A DNA stretch of 64,000 bases. Source: Berberis thunbergii. Taxonomy: Eukaryota > Streptophyta > Magnoliopsida > Ranunculales > Berberidaceae. The notes under the pieces were generated by a model that worked only from the letters and a program-made list of their open reading frames with translations, did not search any database and was not told the origin of the DNA. The stretch lies in assembly GCA_003290165.1 (NCBI GenBank), contig QNQO01002044.1, positions 62,001 to 126,000 of the forward strand, written 5' to 3'. The translations under genes and the position numbers were made by a program. Below are positions 23,501-35,033 of the stretch, in pieces (within the stretch, counting starts at the first letter, position 1; every line of letters starts with the position of its first letter).

Positions 23501-26052
23501 CTTTACTTCTTGTTTCATGTTCGCAGTAGAAGTTGTCTGGTAGTCTGCTCTCTGCATATATGATTGCATTCATATAATTGATATTGCTGCATGATAGTTA
23601 AGCTTTTGCGTTTTTGTTCTTTCTTGGGTTTTGTGGCTTATCTGATTGCAGCCCATATTTCGAACAGGATGTTGTTAGCTTTGACGCGTTTGTGAAACAT
23701 TTCACACATGAAGAACAGCTTCAACTGATGAAATATCTCCCTCCTGTGGATACTGCCAGACTTCCTGATAGGTTGGCATCCCTTTATAATGCAAATACGC
23801 ACACACGCACACATAATGGGAGAGGGATTATATAACTTTAGTTGCTTTCAAAACCAATATTATATATGATTTCCTTATTTTATAATTTGCATTCCTCGTG
23901 ACTCGGAGAGTATCGAGGGTATACATATCTAATAAATTATTTTTGCAATCATCTGAATGGTTACCATATGCCCCATTACTGATCACATTATATCATGTTT
24001 CTCTCTGTAGCATTAAAAGCATGTTTGGTAGTGCTCAATTTGCGGAGGACCTATCATCTTTTCAGCATTTGCTTGCCGAAGGGGTTTTCGATCTCTCTGT
24101 TTCAGAAAGAGATACTGAAGAGTATAAAACCATGAAGAGGCTGGCATTAGTTAATCTAACCAAATCCAAATGGGTTGAACAGCATAACCTTCTAAAGGTT
24201 TGAACAGATTCCTTGCTATTTAATTGTATAAGGCATTTTTTTTCCTTAGGACTTGATAGAAAAATGCAATTGATGCGAACTAATTGTTTACTGGGTATAG
24301 GATCTGAAGCATAAACAAATTACCGGAGGAAATGGATTTTCAGTAGGCACCAATGTCCCTGGTTCAATGTCACATGTAATGAGGCCTTGTGATGGTCCAA
24401 AGCAAAACTTTTCAGGTTATACTTTTTCAAGTACTTTATTATGATGTTTAAAGCTTCTATTTTGTATTTTCTGTGGATCTTCCATGTCTTTTTGGTTCCT
24501 TTTTACAGAAGATGTGAAGTCTGTTCTTTATCTCATAAAAATTGAGAGCCAACCATAATGTAAACCTCCCTTCATCTATCTATCCATGACATACGGATTG
24601 AGCTTACTTTTAACACGTAGAGATTTGAAGCAGGTTTGAACCATGAATGAAGCTTACTTAAATAAATCCCAAAGTATTGTCTTTTGTGAATGCTGAAAAG
24701 CATTGTGAGTTGACTTACCAAACGAATTTTCGTGAAAACAGAATGCCTGTTTTTTGATATTAAAACCTTTCAGTCAAATTAGCAAACAAAATACCAGACA
24801 TCAATTTCAGTTTCAGCCTTCAGTTTTGGTATTGAGATGCAGCTTTTAAGTTCTGATAACGAACCAAGAGTTCAATCATTGTTTGGCACTGACAAAAACT
24901 CAGTAGCAAAGTTGACTGAATTGTTGATTGACTTAAGATGCCATTCCATAAGGGTATCTGTAGTCTGTAGTCTTAAGTTTTCTAGATTTGTCTAGCAATT
25001 AAACAGCCACACTAAAAACCGGCAGTCCCTTAAAATACTGAAAGGCTATATTTGTCTATTGGTTGATTTGTTGATATTGATTATAGTAAATTGTGCTTCT
25101 ATTCATGTACCAGTGTTGATTAGGTGCTACTATGGTAACACATTCAGCGTATAGTTTGTACACTTAAAAAATAGAGAGCGTCTCAAAAATATATTAATAT
25201 CGTTAGTATGTGTTCCCACCACCGTGTTATATATGCGAGGGACTCAAAAATGTAATCAGTCAGCCACCAGACATCTGAATGTTATGTGAGGGACTCAAAA
25301 TGTAATCAGTCAGCCACCAGACATCTGAATGTTCTTATTTCAAAGGGGACTTTATGAGAGGAGGTTTCAAAGATTCATTCCCACTCTTTGGCATTTGCCT
25401 TTGACCGAGTATTTTTTAAGATGGGAGTATTTGAGTGGATGCAAAACCCAGTTATGCATGTTGCTTTGCATCCCACCATAGAAAATGTCCCATAAACTAA
25501 AAGTAACCAATTTGATTATTCCAATGCTCATACACAAGATAATCACTAGGTTAAATAGTAGTCAATAAAAAATTAATAAAGTTATCATTTTTGGTTAAGC
25601 TAGCCATCTTATGCTTTTCTTTCATTTTCATTCATTCTCTTTCCTTTGGTCTTCACATCTGAATGCATGCATATCATTCTTGATATGACCTTTGTTTATA
25701 TGTACTTCTGAAAACTTATTAACAAACTTGTTATGTTGCAGGGCCAAAAGCCATGATGAAAAGTCCCAAAAGATTGGATATGAAGGCAGGCTATGACACA
25801 AAAGACCTCATTGACAATGACAGCTCTTACTTCTGTCCAAGAAGCCTATTCGCTGCTCCTCCTGAGAGGAGCTCCCTTATGCTGGACTGTTTCCAGTTCA
25901 CTGATGACAGTTCTGAGCAAGATCTGCTGTTGGATATACCATCTAATGGGTCCTTCCCACAGGCAGAGCTACTTTATCCGTCGACAAGTTTTGGCTCCCA
26001 ACAAGGAAGCACTAGTAGTAGTGTAGTATACCCAAATCATGTTCGTCGCTGA
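17587..26052 (+). CDS. GATA26: GATA26/27-type transcription factor with DEUBAD-like domain (start lost, one frameshift)
   Basis: Eight exons: 17587-17626, 22078-22445, 22733-23144, 23417-23486, 23668-23771, 24011-24197, 24301-24415, 25742-26052. All junctions are GT-AG and phase-compatible. Allowing one missing base, the model encodes 535 aa. Residues 7-32 form a GATA zinc finger, CX2CX18CX2C (C7, C10, C29, C32), split by the 4.45-kb intron 1. Residues about 298-394 (beginning [13 protein letters not shown]) form the DEUBAD/ASXH-like domain found in plant GATA26/27 proteins. The tail is acidic and Ser-rich. Such proteins bind GATA motifs in the nucleus; the DEUBAD domain suggests a chromatin or deubiquitinase link. 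Two oddities: the expected start codon is ATT (17587-17589) with no in-frame ATG upstream, and a TGA arises at 22230-22232 through a one-base loss. All other exons are clean, so the lesions are either very recent or sequence errors. Confidence 0.85.
17627..22077 (+). other. Large intron 1 of the GATA gene
   Basis: A 4.45-kb intron between the first and second halves of the zinc-finger coding sequence. Apart from the SINE at 21.55 kb it holds unique-looking AT-rich sequence, T-runs (for example 17721-17736 and 17761-17774) and a G/T-rich patch at 19270-19325. No independent gene was recognised; the ORFs inside are short and lack domains. Confidence 0.75.
21553..21666 (+). repeat. Young tRNA-derived SINE, family 2, with perfect 13-bp target duplication
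   Basis: Box A-like GAGTTGGTAGAGG, box B-like GGTTTGAACCC, a short body GGTGGCAGCATGGGG and a poly-A tail, total about 114 bp. It is flanked by perfect direct repeats AAGGTCTCAGTCG (21540-21552 and 21667-21679). It lies inside intron 1 of the GATA gene, in the sense orientation. The perfect duplication and clean tail indicate a recent insertion. Confidence 0.88.
25237..25338. repeat. 51-bp tandem duplication in GATA intron 7
   Basis: Two units starting at GAGGGACTCAAAAATG (25237) and GAGGGACTCAAAATG (25288) are otherwise nearly identical, including CAGTCAGCCACCAGACATCT. The duplication is recent. Intron 7 (24416-25741) shows nothing else notable. Confidence 0.9.
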
Positions 26053-28430
26053 CATTGGTTTTTCATACTTTTTGAACGGTAAGGCTGTTATGGATATTCT
26101 TCTCTCAGGTCCACCTGCTTTGCATGCCAAATACACAATGTGTGACTGCATTTTGATAGATGGCCTTTTCGCTTTACCATATTTAAGTATGCGGACCTGT
26201 TTTGAAATTGGCATGTTAAGGATGAAGGTTGGTAGTTGTTTGTATAGACTGACAAAAGGTTGTAATATATAATCTCAAACAGCAGAAGAGATGGTGTTAT
26301 CTAGAGTTTTTAAGGGAGGGTTTTACCTGTAAGTATGTTAGGTCTTGCCTTGCAAATGAACTTGAATTGCCCTGGTTTATAAACTGCTTCTATCGTCGTC
26401 AGATTTAGTTGATACTCATGTTCCAAAAATTCCAACTTTCTAGCCACTGTCAGGACTAGAGCTTTCCAAACTAACCCCTTAGCTATGGTCTTAAAAGTAA
26501 ACATCTGCAGGGTTTGGAGTTTCAGACACCTCCCTTGTGGGAAACTAGATACATTTGTTGACAACTCAAAGCAATTTATATGTGCCTACAATCCATCTGC
26601 AGTTGATTTTAGTGAGAAGGTTGTCTCGTAATCATTCACTGAGTCTCTTATTTACTTGTATGTGATTAGAGATTGGGTAATGTAGCAAATTGGATAGAGA
26701 TGTGGTTTTAGACCTTATTGCTTGGTTAATCTAAGAAGTCAAGGGTAGATTGACAAACCTGCAGAGTACTCTGCTTGGATTTGGCAACAATCACAACGAT
26801 ATAACTAGGTCTTTGAGAAACCGTTCTACTGGCCTGGAGGATATTCAATTGCCTTCTGGGACACGGTCTCCTCGAGACGGGAAATTTCGGAATAAATGGA
26901 ATGTTTCCAGATGGGCAATGCGTATCTGTCGCGGATGAGTATATCATTGAGAAGAACTTGCCGCGCCTCACTGCCTTTTGTGGAAATCATTGATACTGCC
27001 ACTTCCAATTGTTATGATTACTTATCCACAGTGAGTTACATCGAAGATCATACCTGGTTGTGATTGAGATCGATGCTCTTTTGAACCCAATTTTAATATA
27101 GAAAGGTGGTTTGTTCCTAAACTCTACTATATAATGATAAGGCTACTAACCTCAACACTAGCATGATCAACCCACATTCCAAATGCCACGGGCAGAGTTT
27201 AAACCTTGAACTTGTGATTCCATCCGCTACAGGTCTACACTTGAGTTGGCCCTCCCTCCTACTTCAGCAAACCTCTTCCTTCCTTTTCTCTCCAATAGAA
27301 TCAGAATCATAATCTCCATCTCATGTGTAATCTGACTCGAGCGAGTCTCAAGTCTCTTGGAATCCATGACCAATTTGAATCCAAGATGGAGAACTACATC
27401 TCTGGCATCTACACCTATAGGGGTAGCAGTTAGTTATTTTGGGGTTTCTGCTTTCCCGCCTTTTTCTTTCTTTCTTTTACTAGGTTGGTTTCCAACTTTC
27501 CCGCCACTTTTCGGATTGTTTGATTTTGGGCTTTTTATGTCATGGAAAGCCCAATTTAAGAAATTCGTAAAACCCAGATTTTGACCCAAGTTTCTAATAA
27601 AACCCATTTTCAACATTGGCCTTAAATGACACGGTTAAACTTTAAATTAACTTTAGTTCCCTGTGAGCTGAACTTTCTGAAAAAATTATGTATTAATACT
27701 AGAAATAACGTGCCAAAGTTTTAACATGTTTCGATATTGTTCAGTGAAATATGTATTTAAGCCACATCATTAAATATCTTGACAAATTATCTTTGTGAGT
27801 TTTTAAAGCACTCTCGGGGCTAGCTGGTTTGTGTCGCGCTCAAGGTAGCCCTTGATTATTTCGTGATTATGATAAATAAATCAATCATTTTACATTTTAA
27901 CACGTAATTCGAGGGACATGTGTCAAAATAGACTGAAACTTTGACATATTATTATTTTTTATGTGAATCTTTAATTTTCTTAAAATTTTCAACTCAAACG
28001 AAGCTCAAATAATAAAGTTTTCATTTACAAAAAAAATTTCAAAAAATCCTCGAAAAATGTAAAATTTAGTACTTGGTTTTTGTATTTTTACTAAATTTAC
28101 GAAAAAACCCTCAAAATATTTTGAAAAAATGTAATATTTTCTTTCACCCTTTTCGTTTTCGTAATTTAAAAAAAACTAAAGATTTGGTATAATTTCACGA
28201 AATCACAATCCTTGAACCAAACATTGTTAGAGATTTAAGAACCTTATACAGTCTATTCAAACTTCAACTTTCTCAAATTCATCAACATGCAAATGAAGCT
28301 CTGAACGAGTTGGGAGAGCTGGAAGATCAAATTTGAGTAAAGGTGGCTGGTTTTGTGGCAAAAACCTTTGCTACTTTATTTATTTTTTCTTTCTTGCTGC
28401 GACATTTTGACACCAACACACCACCATCCT
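26053..28430. other. GATA 3' region and intergenic stretch without a gene
   Basis: The first few hundred bases after the stop at 26052 are probably 3' UTR, although no single polyadenylation signal stands out. The rest is AT-rich with no exon-like ORF. Several short ORFs in this interval have no recognisable domain. Confidence 0.55.
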
Positions 28431-28441
28431 TTACTTTTTAA

Positions 28442-29079
28442 CAGTGTTCTAAAAATCGCTAGGCGCTGGGCGGGCGGCGAGCAAGTGCCTAGCGCCCAGG
28501 GGCCTAGGCGGTCTCAGGTTTTGTATTATAACTTTAATAATTTACAAAAGTTAAGCATAATACCTTATCAATTATATCCAATTTAATGCCAATATACATA
28601 TGCAAAATTTAAAAATATGAAAAATTAACAATCGTGAACAAAATTTATTAAAACTCAAATGACTGAAGTTGGTCATGATGGGTACTTTATATAAATTTGA
28701 TTTTGTGCACTCTTTTATTTTTCTTCAAATTGCATGAATAACCTCAGTTATGTTTAATAAAATCTACATTAGTAAAATTGGTACAGACAAATCCTTTGAG
28801 AATTCCATTAAGTAATCATCATTTGCTACATTTAGACATATATTGAATAAAAAATAATTAAATAGTTTATTACTAAAAAATAGGAAAGAAAAATAAAATA
28901 AGAACACAATCAACCTTATTAAAAAAAAAATCGCCCATACCGCCTAGAGTCCGCCTAGACCCCACCTAGGCTGCCTAGACCCCGCCTGGATCCCGCCCAG
29001 ACCCGCCCAGCCATTAATCTGGGCGATTTTCCACCTTCTTGCGCCTAGACGGCCGCTCAGGCCGATTTTTAGAACACTG
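28442..29079. mobile_element. hAT-type MITE with perfect TIRs and 8-bp target duplication
   Basis: Terminal inverted repeats CAGTGTTCTAAAAATCG and CGATTTTTAGAACACTG are perfect over 17 bp. The element is flanked by the direct repeat CTTTTTAA (28434-28441 and 29080-29087). The arms are GC-rich and full of CTAGGCG/CGCCTAG words; the centre is AT-rich and non-coding. An 8-bp duplication and CAG-type ends place it in the hAT superfamily. It is non-autonomous, and its activity would need a transposase from elsewhere. Confidence 0.88.
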
Positions 29080-29552
29080 CTTTTTAATGTGTTGAAGCAC
29101 CATTGTTCCTCTTCTTCTCTACCTCTTCTTATCTCTTCACAGTAACGACCGAGTAGCACCACCTAACACGCCCTACCACCGTCGACCAAGCTACCACTAC
29201 TCGCCCCCTTCTCATTATCTTCCTCTCTTCTCTTCTTTTATTTTCTAATTTTTTTTAAACCTCAAGTAAGGGTTTCTCATTCGCACGAATCTGCTCAAAG
29301 GCAAAAGAAAAAAAAACAAATAAATCCATGAGAAGAAGAAAAGAGGAAGTGAAAAAAGGAGGCAGGGCAAGGTGGCACCATCGGCAGTGGAGAAGAAGAG
29401 AAGATAAGGGAAAAGAGAATAGGAAGATAGGAGATGAAAAAAAAAAAACGAGATGAGAGGCGTTGCGATGGTGGTGGATGGACAAGGTGGGTGTAAAAAC
29501 GAAAACTATGGGTTTGCATAGCATCTCCAAAGACTGTTATAACTCTTCCCTC

Positions 29553-29584
29553 CCTTATAACCCATTTTCTTCTTATCTATAAAC
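29553..29584 (+). promoter_or_regulatory. Candidate core promoter of PPR gene 1
   Basis: Two TATA-like words, CTTATAACC (about 29554) and CTATAAACC (about 29578), precede a C/T-rich leader (TCGCCTCTCTCTATTCCC) and the ATG at 29626. The first leaves a more usual distance for a short 5' UTR. Which one is used cannot be decided from sequence. Confidence 0.35.
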
Positions 29585-29625
29585 CCTGAAATCGCCTCTC
29601 TCTATTCCCTATCTCGAAAATCAAA

Positions 29626-31782
29626 ATGCTTCTCCTCCGGACCTCAAAAATCTCCACTCCTCCTCTCGGCCACTTCACTCTCTCCTTAACCTCCACTTAT
29701 TCCGAAACCCTTCACTTTCCACCACCTCACTCGGCAGCCACTCTCCCAACAACCCATAGACACAACAAGAAGACGACCACTTCAATCACCTGTTGGGTTC
29801 CTCAAGTGTACAATTACAACACTGTAGACAGAGAGGGAAGACGCCCTTTGAAATGGGATGCACTTTATCGCAGAATTTCAATGATGGAGGATGCCAGTGC
29901 AAGTTGCTCCAGTGTGTTGGATCAATGGGAGCAAGAGGGTAGGGTTCTTGGGAGATGGGAACTTTGTCGCGTCGCAAAGGAGCTTCGCAAGTTTCGTAGA
30001 TATAACCTTGCTCTTGAGGTAACTAAACATATTTGATTTATCTTTGTGAAGAAGAAGCTTTCTTGATTGATTCTGTGGAATTTTATGCTCAACTCAATAC
30101 TCATACCACTCAAACACCAAGAGCTTAAAGCATCCACAATACTTGTCTATTTATTTACTAGTATACTACCCGTATGGTCGCCACCAACAAATATCGATGA
30201 GAATTTTATTCCCACCATTGATCACAAAATCTAGCGGTGATATTCTAACATTGATAACAAAAGCGAGCGGCGAGACATTGATCACAAAATCTAAGGGTGG
30301 TCCCAACATCTTATTTTATCCCAAATAAGATTCCATGTAACTAGACACACCCTAAATCTTATCTTTTGCCTCTTTCATGTAACCTTGGGAAGTATTGAAA
30401 CATCAATTGGCTTTTGAAGCTTTGTTAGGTTTATTCAGATTTTCAGGAAGTTTAATATCTAGAATCTATAGATATTCAGTCTTTTTTCTTACTTGTTGGT
30501 TGTTTACGGCAATCTTATATCATGTCCTCAGGTATATGAATGGATGAATGAACGAGGAGATATATTTTTACCATCCTCTAGTGATGCTGCAATCCAATTG
30601 GATCTCATCTCTAAAGTGCAGGGAATGTCTAGCGCCAAAGAATACTTTTCAGGGCTTCCAGAAACTCTAAAGGACAAACGTACATATGGGTCTCTTCTAA
30701 ATGTGTACGCAAAAGCGAAAATGAAAGAAGATGCAGAATCCTTGATGAATGAAATGAAAGATAATGGTTATTTCGTGGAACCACTTCCTTACAATGTGAT
30801 GATGACACTCTACATGAAACTTAAAGAATTTGATAAAGTCATCTCAATTGTATCTGAGATGATGGAGAAGAATGTGGGACTGGATATATATTCATACAAT
30901 ATATGGTTAACGACCTGTGGGGCCATGGGATCCATAGAGAATATGGAAGCAGTTCTTGACCGAGTGAAACTCGATAGCAGTATTAATCCTAATTGGTCTA
31001 CATACAGCACCATGGCTACCATGTACATGAATCTAGGCGAGGTTCAAAAGGCTAAAGCTAGCTTGAGGATGGTTGAGGCTAGAGTTACTGGTCGTGACCG
31101 AATGCCATTTCATTATCTCCTGAGTCTATATGGTGGCCTGGGCGAGAAGGAAGAGGTTTATCGAATATGGAACACATACAAAGCAAGCTTCCCCAACATT
31201 CCAAATTTAGGTTACCATACATTGATTGCTTCATTGCTTAGATTAGATGACATTGGAGGGGCAGAAAGGTTTTTTAATGACTGGATGTCTGTTAAATCAA
31301 GTTATGATCCTAGACTTTCCAGCCTTCTTGTTGGGTGGTATGTTCGAAATGGGATGCTACATAAGGCTGAGGACTTGCTTGACCGTGTGATTAAAATGGG
31401 AGGTAAAGCAAACTCCTGGACATGGGAGCTTCTTGCACAAGGTCATATCAAAGAGGAGAGAATCCCTGAGGCTTTGTTTTGTATGAAGGAAGCTATTTCA
31501 GTAGATGATGCTAACAGGTGGCGTCCAAACCCAAACAATGTGGTTTGCTTCCTTTCACTCTGTGAGAAGGAATCTGATATGGCGAGCAAAGAGGAATTTG
31601 TGGACGTGCTAAGGAAAGTGGGTTGCTTCAATGACGAAGCTTATATGTCATTGATCAACTCAAATGGTGGAGCTGATTTTGGGATTGAGTTGTCTACGAG
31701 TAAAGACAACATTAGTCGAGATAATGAAGATGATGATGATGGAACTGATATGATTCTCAACCAATTTGAAGGGGCCCTGTGA
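29626..31782 (+). CDS. P-class pentatricopeptide repeat protein, At1g02150-like (copy 1)
   Basis: Two exons, 29626-30018 and 30532-31782, joined in phase 0 at GAG|GTATATGAATGG; 547 aa. The first ~75 residues are Ser/Thr/Pro/His-rich with few acidic residues, consistent with an organelle transit peptide. From about residue 95 (VLDQWEQEGR) the protein matches the At1g02150-type family, followed by about nine degenerate 35-residue PPR units (for example TYGSLLNVYAKAKMKEDAES and YNVMMTLYMKLKEFDKVISI). It ends in an acidic tail and NQFEGAL. PPR proteins of the P class bind organellar RNA in a sequence-specific way and affect stability, splicing or translation; the target of this one cannot be predicted here. 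The gene is intact. A paralogue lies 13 kb downstream on the same strand (44927-50483). Confidence 0.93.
30170..30305. repeat. Short repeated motifs in PPR1 intron
   Basis: TTGATCACAAAATCTA(A/G) occurs at about 30220 and 30278, with a related TTGATAACAAAAGCGAGCGG between them. This is a small degenerate repeat cluster with no further meaning visible. Confidence 0.5.
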
Positions 31783-34700
31783 TGAAGTTTCACTATCTAA
31801 TGCTTATATTGTTCAGCTCCACCCCAAGTTGAGACCAAGAACTATGGTTTCCCTTCTATGGTGATTTCTGAGCAAACAGTGTCACACAATGCCAGGTTAG
31901 TCAAGTTGGGAGTTTCAGTTAGCTCTTCAACCCAGTAAAAATGGTATACCTATGTTTAAACCAAGTTAATGAGATCCAGCAACAATCAGCTATGGCATGT
32001 TATGTTTAGCAATGGACGGGGCCTAGCATTAGTGTGCATCTTGGTTATTCGGTAACTGAGCTTTGATGGCAAATAGTGGAAGATGATATAACCTCATTTG
32101 AGTGAGACCCTTTAAGGTACTTATCTGAAACTGTTTTCTTCTGCACCTTGTAATTGATTGGTATTGAAGTTTCATTTTAAAGATTTACAATCTAATGGAA
32201 GGACAGATGTACTCGTACAGGTAATTTGATTCTTTTAGACTCAACTTTTATTTTATCCGCTTAGGGGTTTTGAAATAAATTCATCTTTTATGGAGATGAT
32301 CTTCTTACTCTGTAGGTCACCTCTAAGAAGTTTCAAAACTATTAGCTTCAAATGAGGCGTTCAAGTTAATGGTGAAATTGAACAAAGAATAATCATCTAA
32401 CATGAGCAACGCAATTAACCACACTATTAATCTCCAAACGGGTTGAGTTTTTGTGGAAGTGATCTACACACTAAGGGTACCATTTCCAAAAGGATGAACT
32501 TATTTCGAAAGTTATTGAGTGAAATAAAATTTGGATCTAAAATTAGGTCACAAATCTGTGTCCCCGGATGGCAACCCCTCTTTTCTAGAAACATGTGTCG
32601 CAATATAACTAAAGAATCTCTTGCTTTGCTCATATGTTATGAGAAAGAAAAATGTGGCAGATAAGATGGAAATAATGAATTTGTAGATTTGGCTCATAAA
32701 GAAATTCCTCTCTACTAGGTTTCTTTTTCAATAAAATTTTTCTTTGCTTTGACCAAATTAATGTTAATATCGAAATGGTAAAATATGTTTTTTTTTTTGG
32801 ATATCTTGGTAAAATATGTTTTTTACCAAATTAGTGTTAATACTAGAAAACCAGGTTTTTACAACCATGTTTTGTAATCAAGGTGAAATCCCTAAAGTGT
32901 TTATGTGTATTGAGGTTATAAAAATCCTTTGATGATACCACATCATCCTGGGAGATCCTGGTTTTCTAGCTTCACTCAATAAACATTAAGTTTATAATTT
33001 TTCCTAGTAAATTTGGAAGGTTTTTTTTTTTTAGTTTGGGTTTTTTTTTTTCTAGTAAAACATAAGGTGAATTCAACAACAACCTTTTATATTTCAAACA
33101 TTTTCAAATGCGTATTGGTCCATCCTCCATCCATATTAAGAATAGTGTATTGCCTGTGTTGTTAGCACAACAAAACTTTAAAATGGAGTTTTATTCAAAA
33201 AAAAAAAATTACAGTTTATTTTACATTGTTTTATTTAGCATCAACACTCCATTATAACTTATCAAAACTTCATTAAGCCAACATATGTATACTCTAAATC
33301 ACCCTTAAGTTTTTATGCCTAAGCGCAACCATAAATAATTGAAAAAAAAAAAAATCATCCAAATGTAGGGTAAGGGAACCGAATCAATGCACTTTATTGT
33401 GGATTTTTTGGAAGTAGACATTAAAACTAACTTTAAGTTGCAACTATTGGACAAAATACATTTCAACCATGAACTAAATTTATATACATTCTTAGCCAAT
33501 AACTCTATCTCTGAGAAGTCGTGCTATAAGGAGGCTCTTTCCTTCTTTCGTCTCATCGCCCGGCTAGTTCCTCAAACTCTTCAAAATAAGCTTTCTTTGA
33601 CTACTTACTTGTCTTTTTTCTCCTAATTTGTATGATTGTCATGTCAGAAAATGGAATTTTGATGATCATATTTCTTGATTTCACGACTTTTATCTTCAAA
33701 TAATTGAAATATTTGAGGTGTTCGACCTCAATGCAACACCAACAAGCATGTTAATGATATCACCTCCCCATCAACCACAAGCTAGTATCTAGCACCCTAA
33801 TTAATGTGTTATCACTTTGAGATAACACAAAATGTAACATGAAAATGAATTTGGAATGATAATAGAAATGTCATGCCCCAACCCTACATAATCATATTTT
33901 CAATTGACACAATCTTGAAGGGTTGAAGTGCGACACAACCATCCGCTTGAAAACTACTCAAAACGACTAATCCAAAAAAGATAGAAACTTGAAATATCAA
34001 ATTAGCTTAAAACTTGACTTATAAAATCAAAATATTTGAAAACTAACTGTAGAACTATTGTACCCAAACCCACAACACATCTCCTAAACTAGCTAGCATA
34101 TACGAAAACACTAGAAAAATAAACACATGACGTTGTACTCTTACCCAAACTCATCGGAACAACCCATCACATTATGCTAAACAACCCCAATGCGATGGAT
34201 TTTCATTTTCATATTTTGGTAAACTTGTTACATTTTGTGAACACTACAATCACAATAGTTCATTTCTTTATATAGCCATACATCGTGCTAGTAAGTAAAA
34301 TCTATACTAGCTAGTACATCAAGGAAACTATTAGAATCTATGTCAAATAAGAAATTCACTAACAAGAGCATAGTATGAGTGGTTTTGTTAGAAACCCATT
34401 ATAATAACTAAAAATTGGATCTACAGATCTCAAGGTAAGTCATGTACATGCATAAATCGTTAGTGGGCCTACCTCCACATCGACAAATTCTATAACAAAT
34501 ATAATAATTACTAGTAGTTAGCAACATGAGACTATCATCTATTTTCCCACCATTGCACCTTAGACCGTCATGCTCAACATGCGTATATGTTCCTAAGAGG
34601 GGTGTCGATTTAGAATAGACATGTCACGATAAAAGATCGATTGCGTGGCCCAAAATCATAAGTCGTAGAGCGGAATGGGAAAACCTTCAACTATAATAAA

Positions 34701-35022
34701 TTCCCAAGCATCCTCAAGGTTGGGGTGGGGGTTCCTTTCTTGGATGTAGGGAAGTTAACCGTGCTATCAAAGCCACATGCTACTCTTATATAAAGGGTTT
34801 GGTATAGTTTCTAGTGTTGAATAGGTGAACATGAGAATAAAAACATACAAATCTATATGGTCGGAGTTGTGGAAAAATATAATCTAAAATGATGCAAGTC
34901 AAATATTGAATAAATTAGTAATACAAAACCGATAATGTTCAATTTACTATCAAGACATGTCACATCGTCATAACTACCATTAGGCCTCCAGAGACCAATC
35001 ATAACTGTCAGGTTCACAAACA
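31783..35022. other. Intergenic stretch between PPR1 and the LINE
   Basis: It starts with the PPR1 3' UTR. The rest is AT-rich and non-coding, with poly-T/poly-A runs (32785-32800, 33022-33050, 33196-33210). No gene, RNA or clear transposon was recognised. Confidence 0.6.
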
Positions 35023-35033
35023 TTACCTCGAAC

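Noticed and set aside
23614..23667. Upstream acceptor for GATA exon 5 at 23651
   Set aside because: It would shift the frame and add residues not expected in the family; the acceptor at 23666-23667 keeps phase 0 and gives [12 protein letters not shown].
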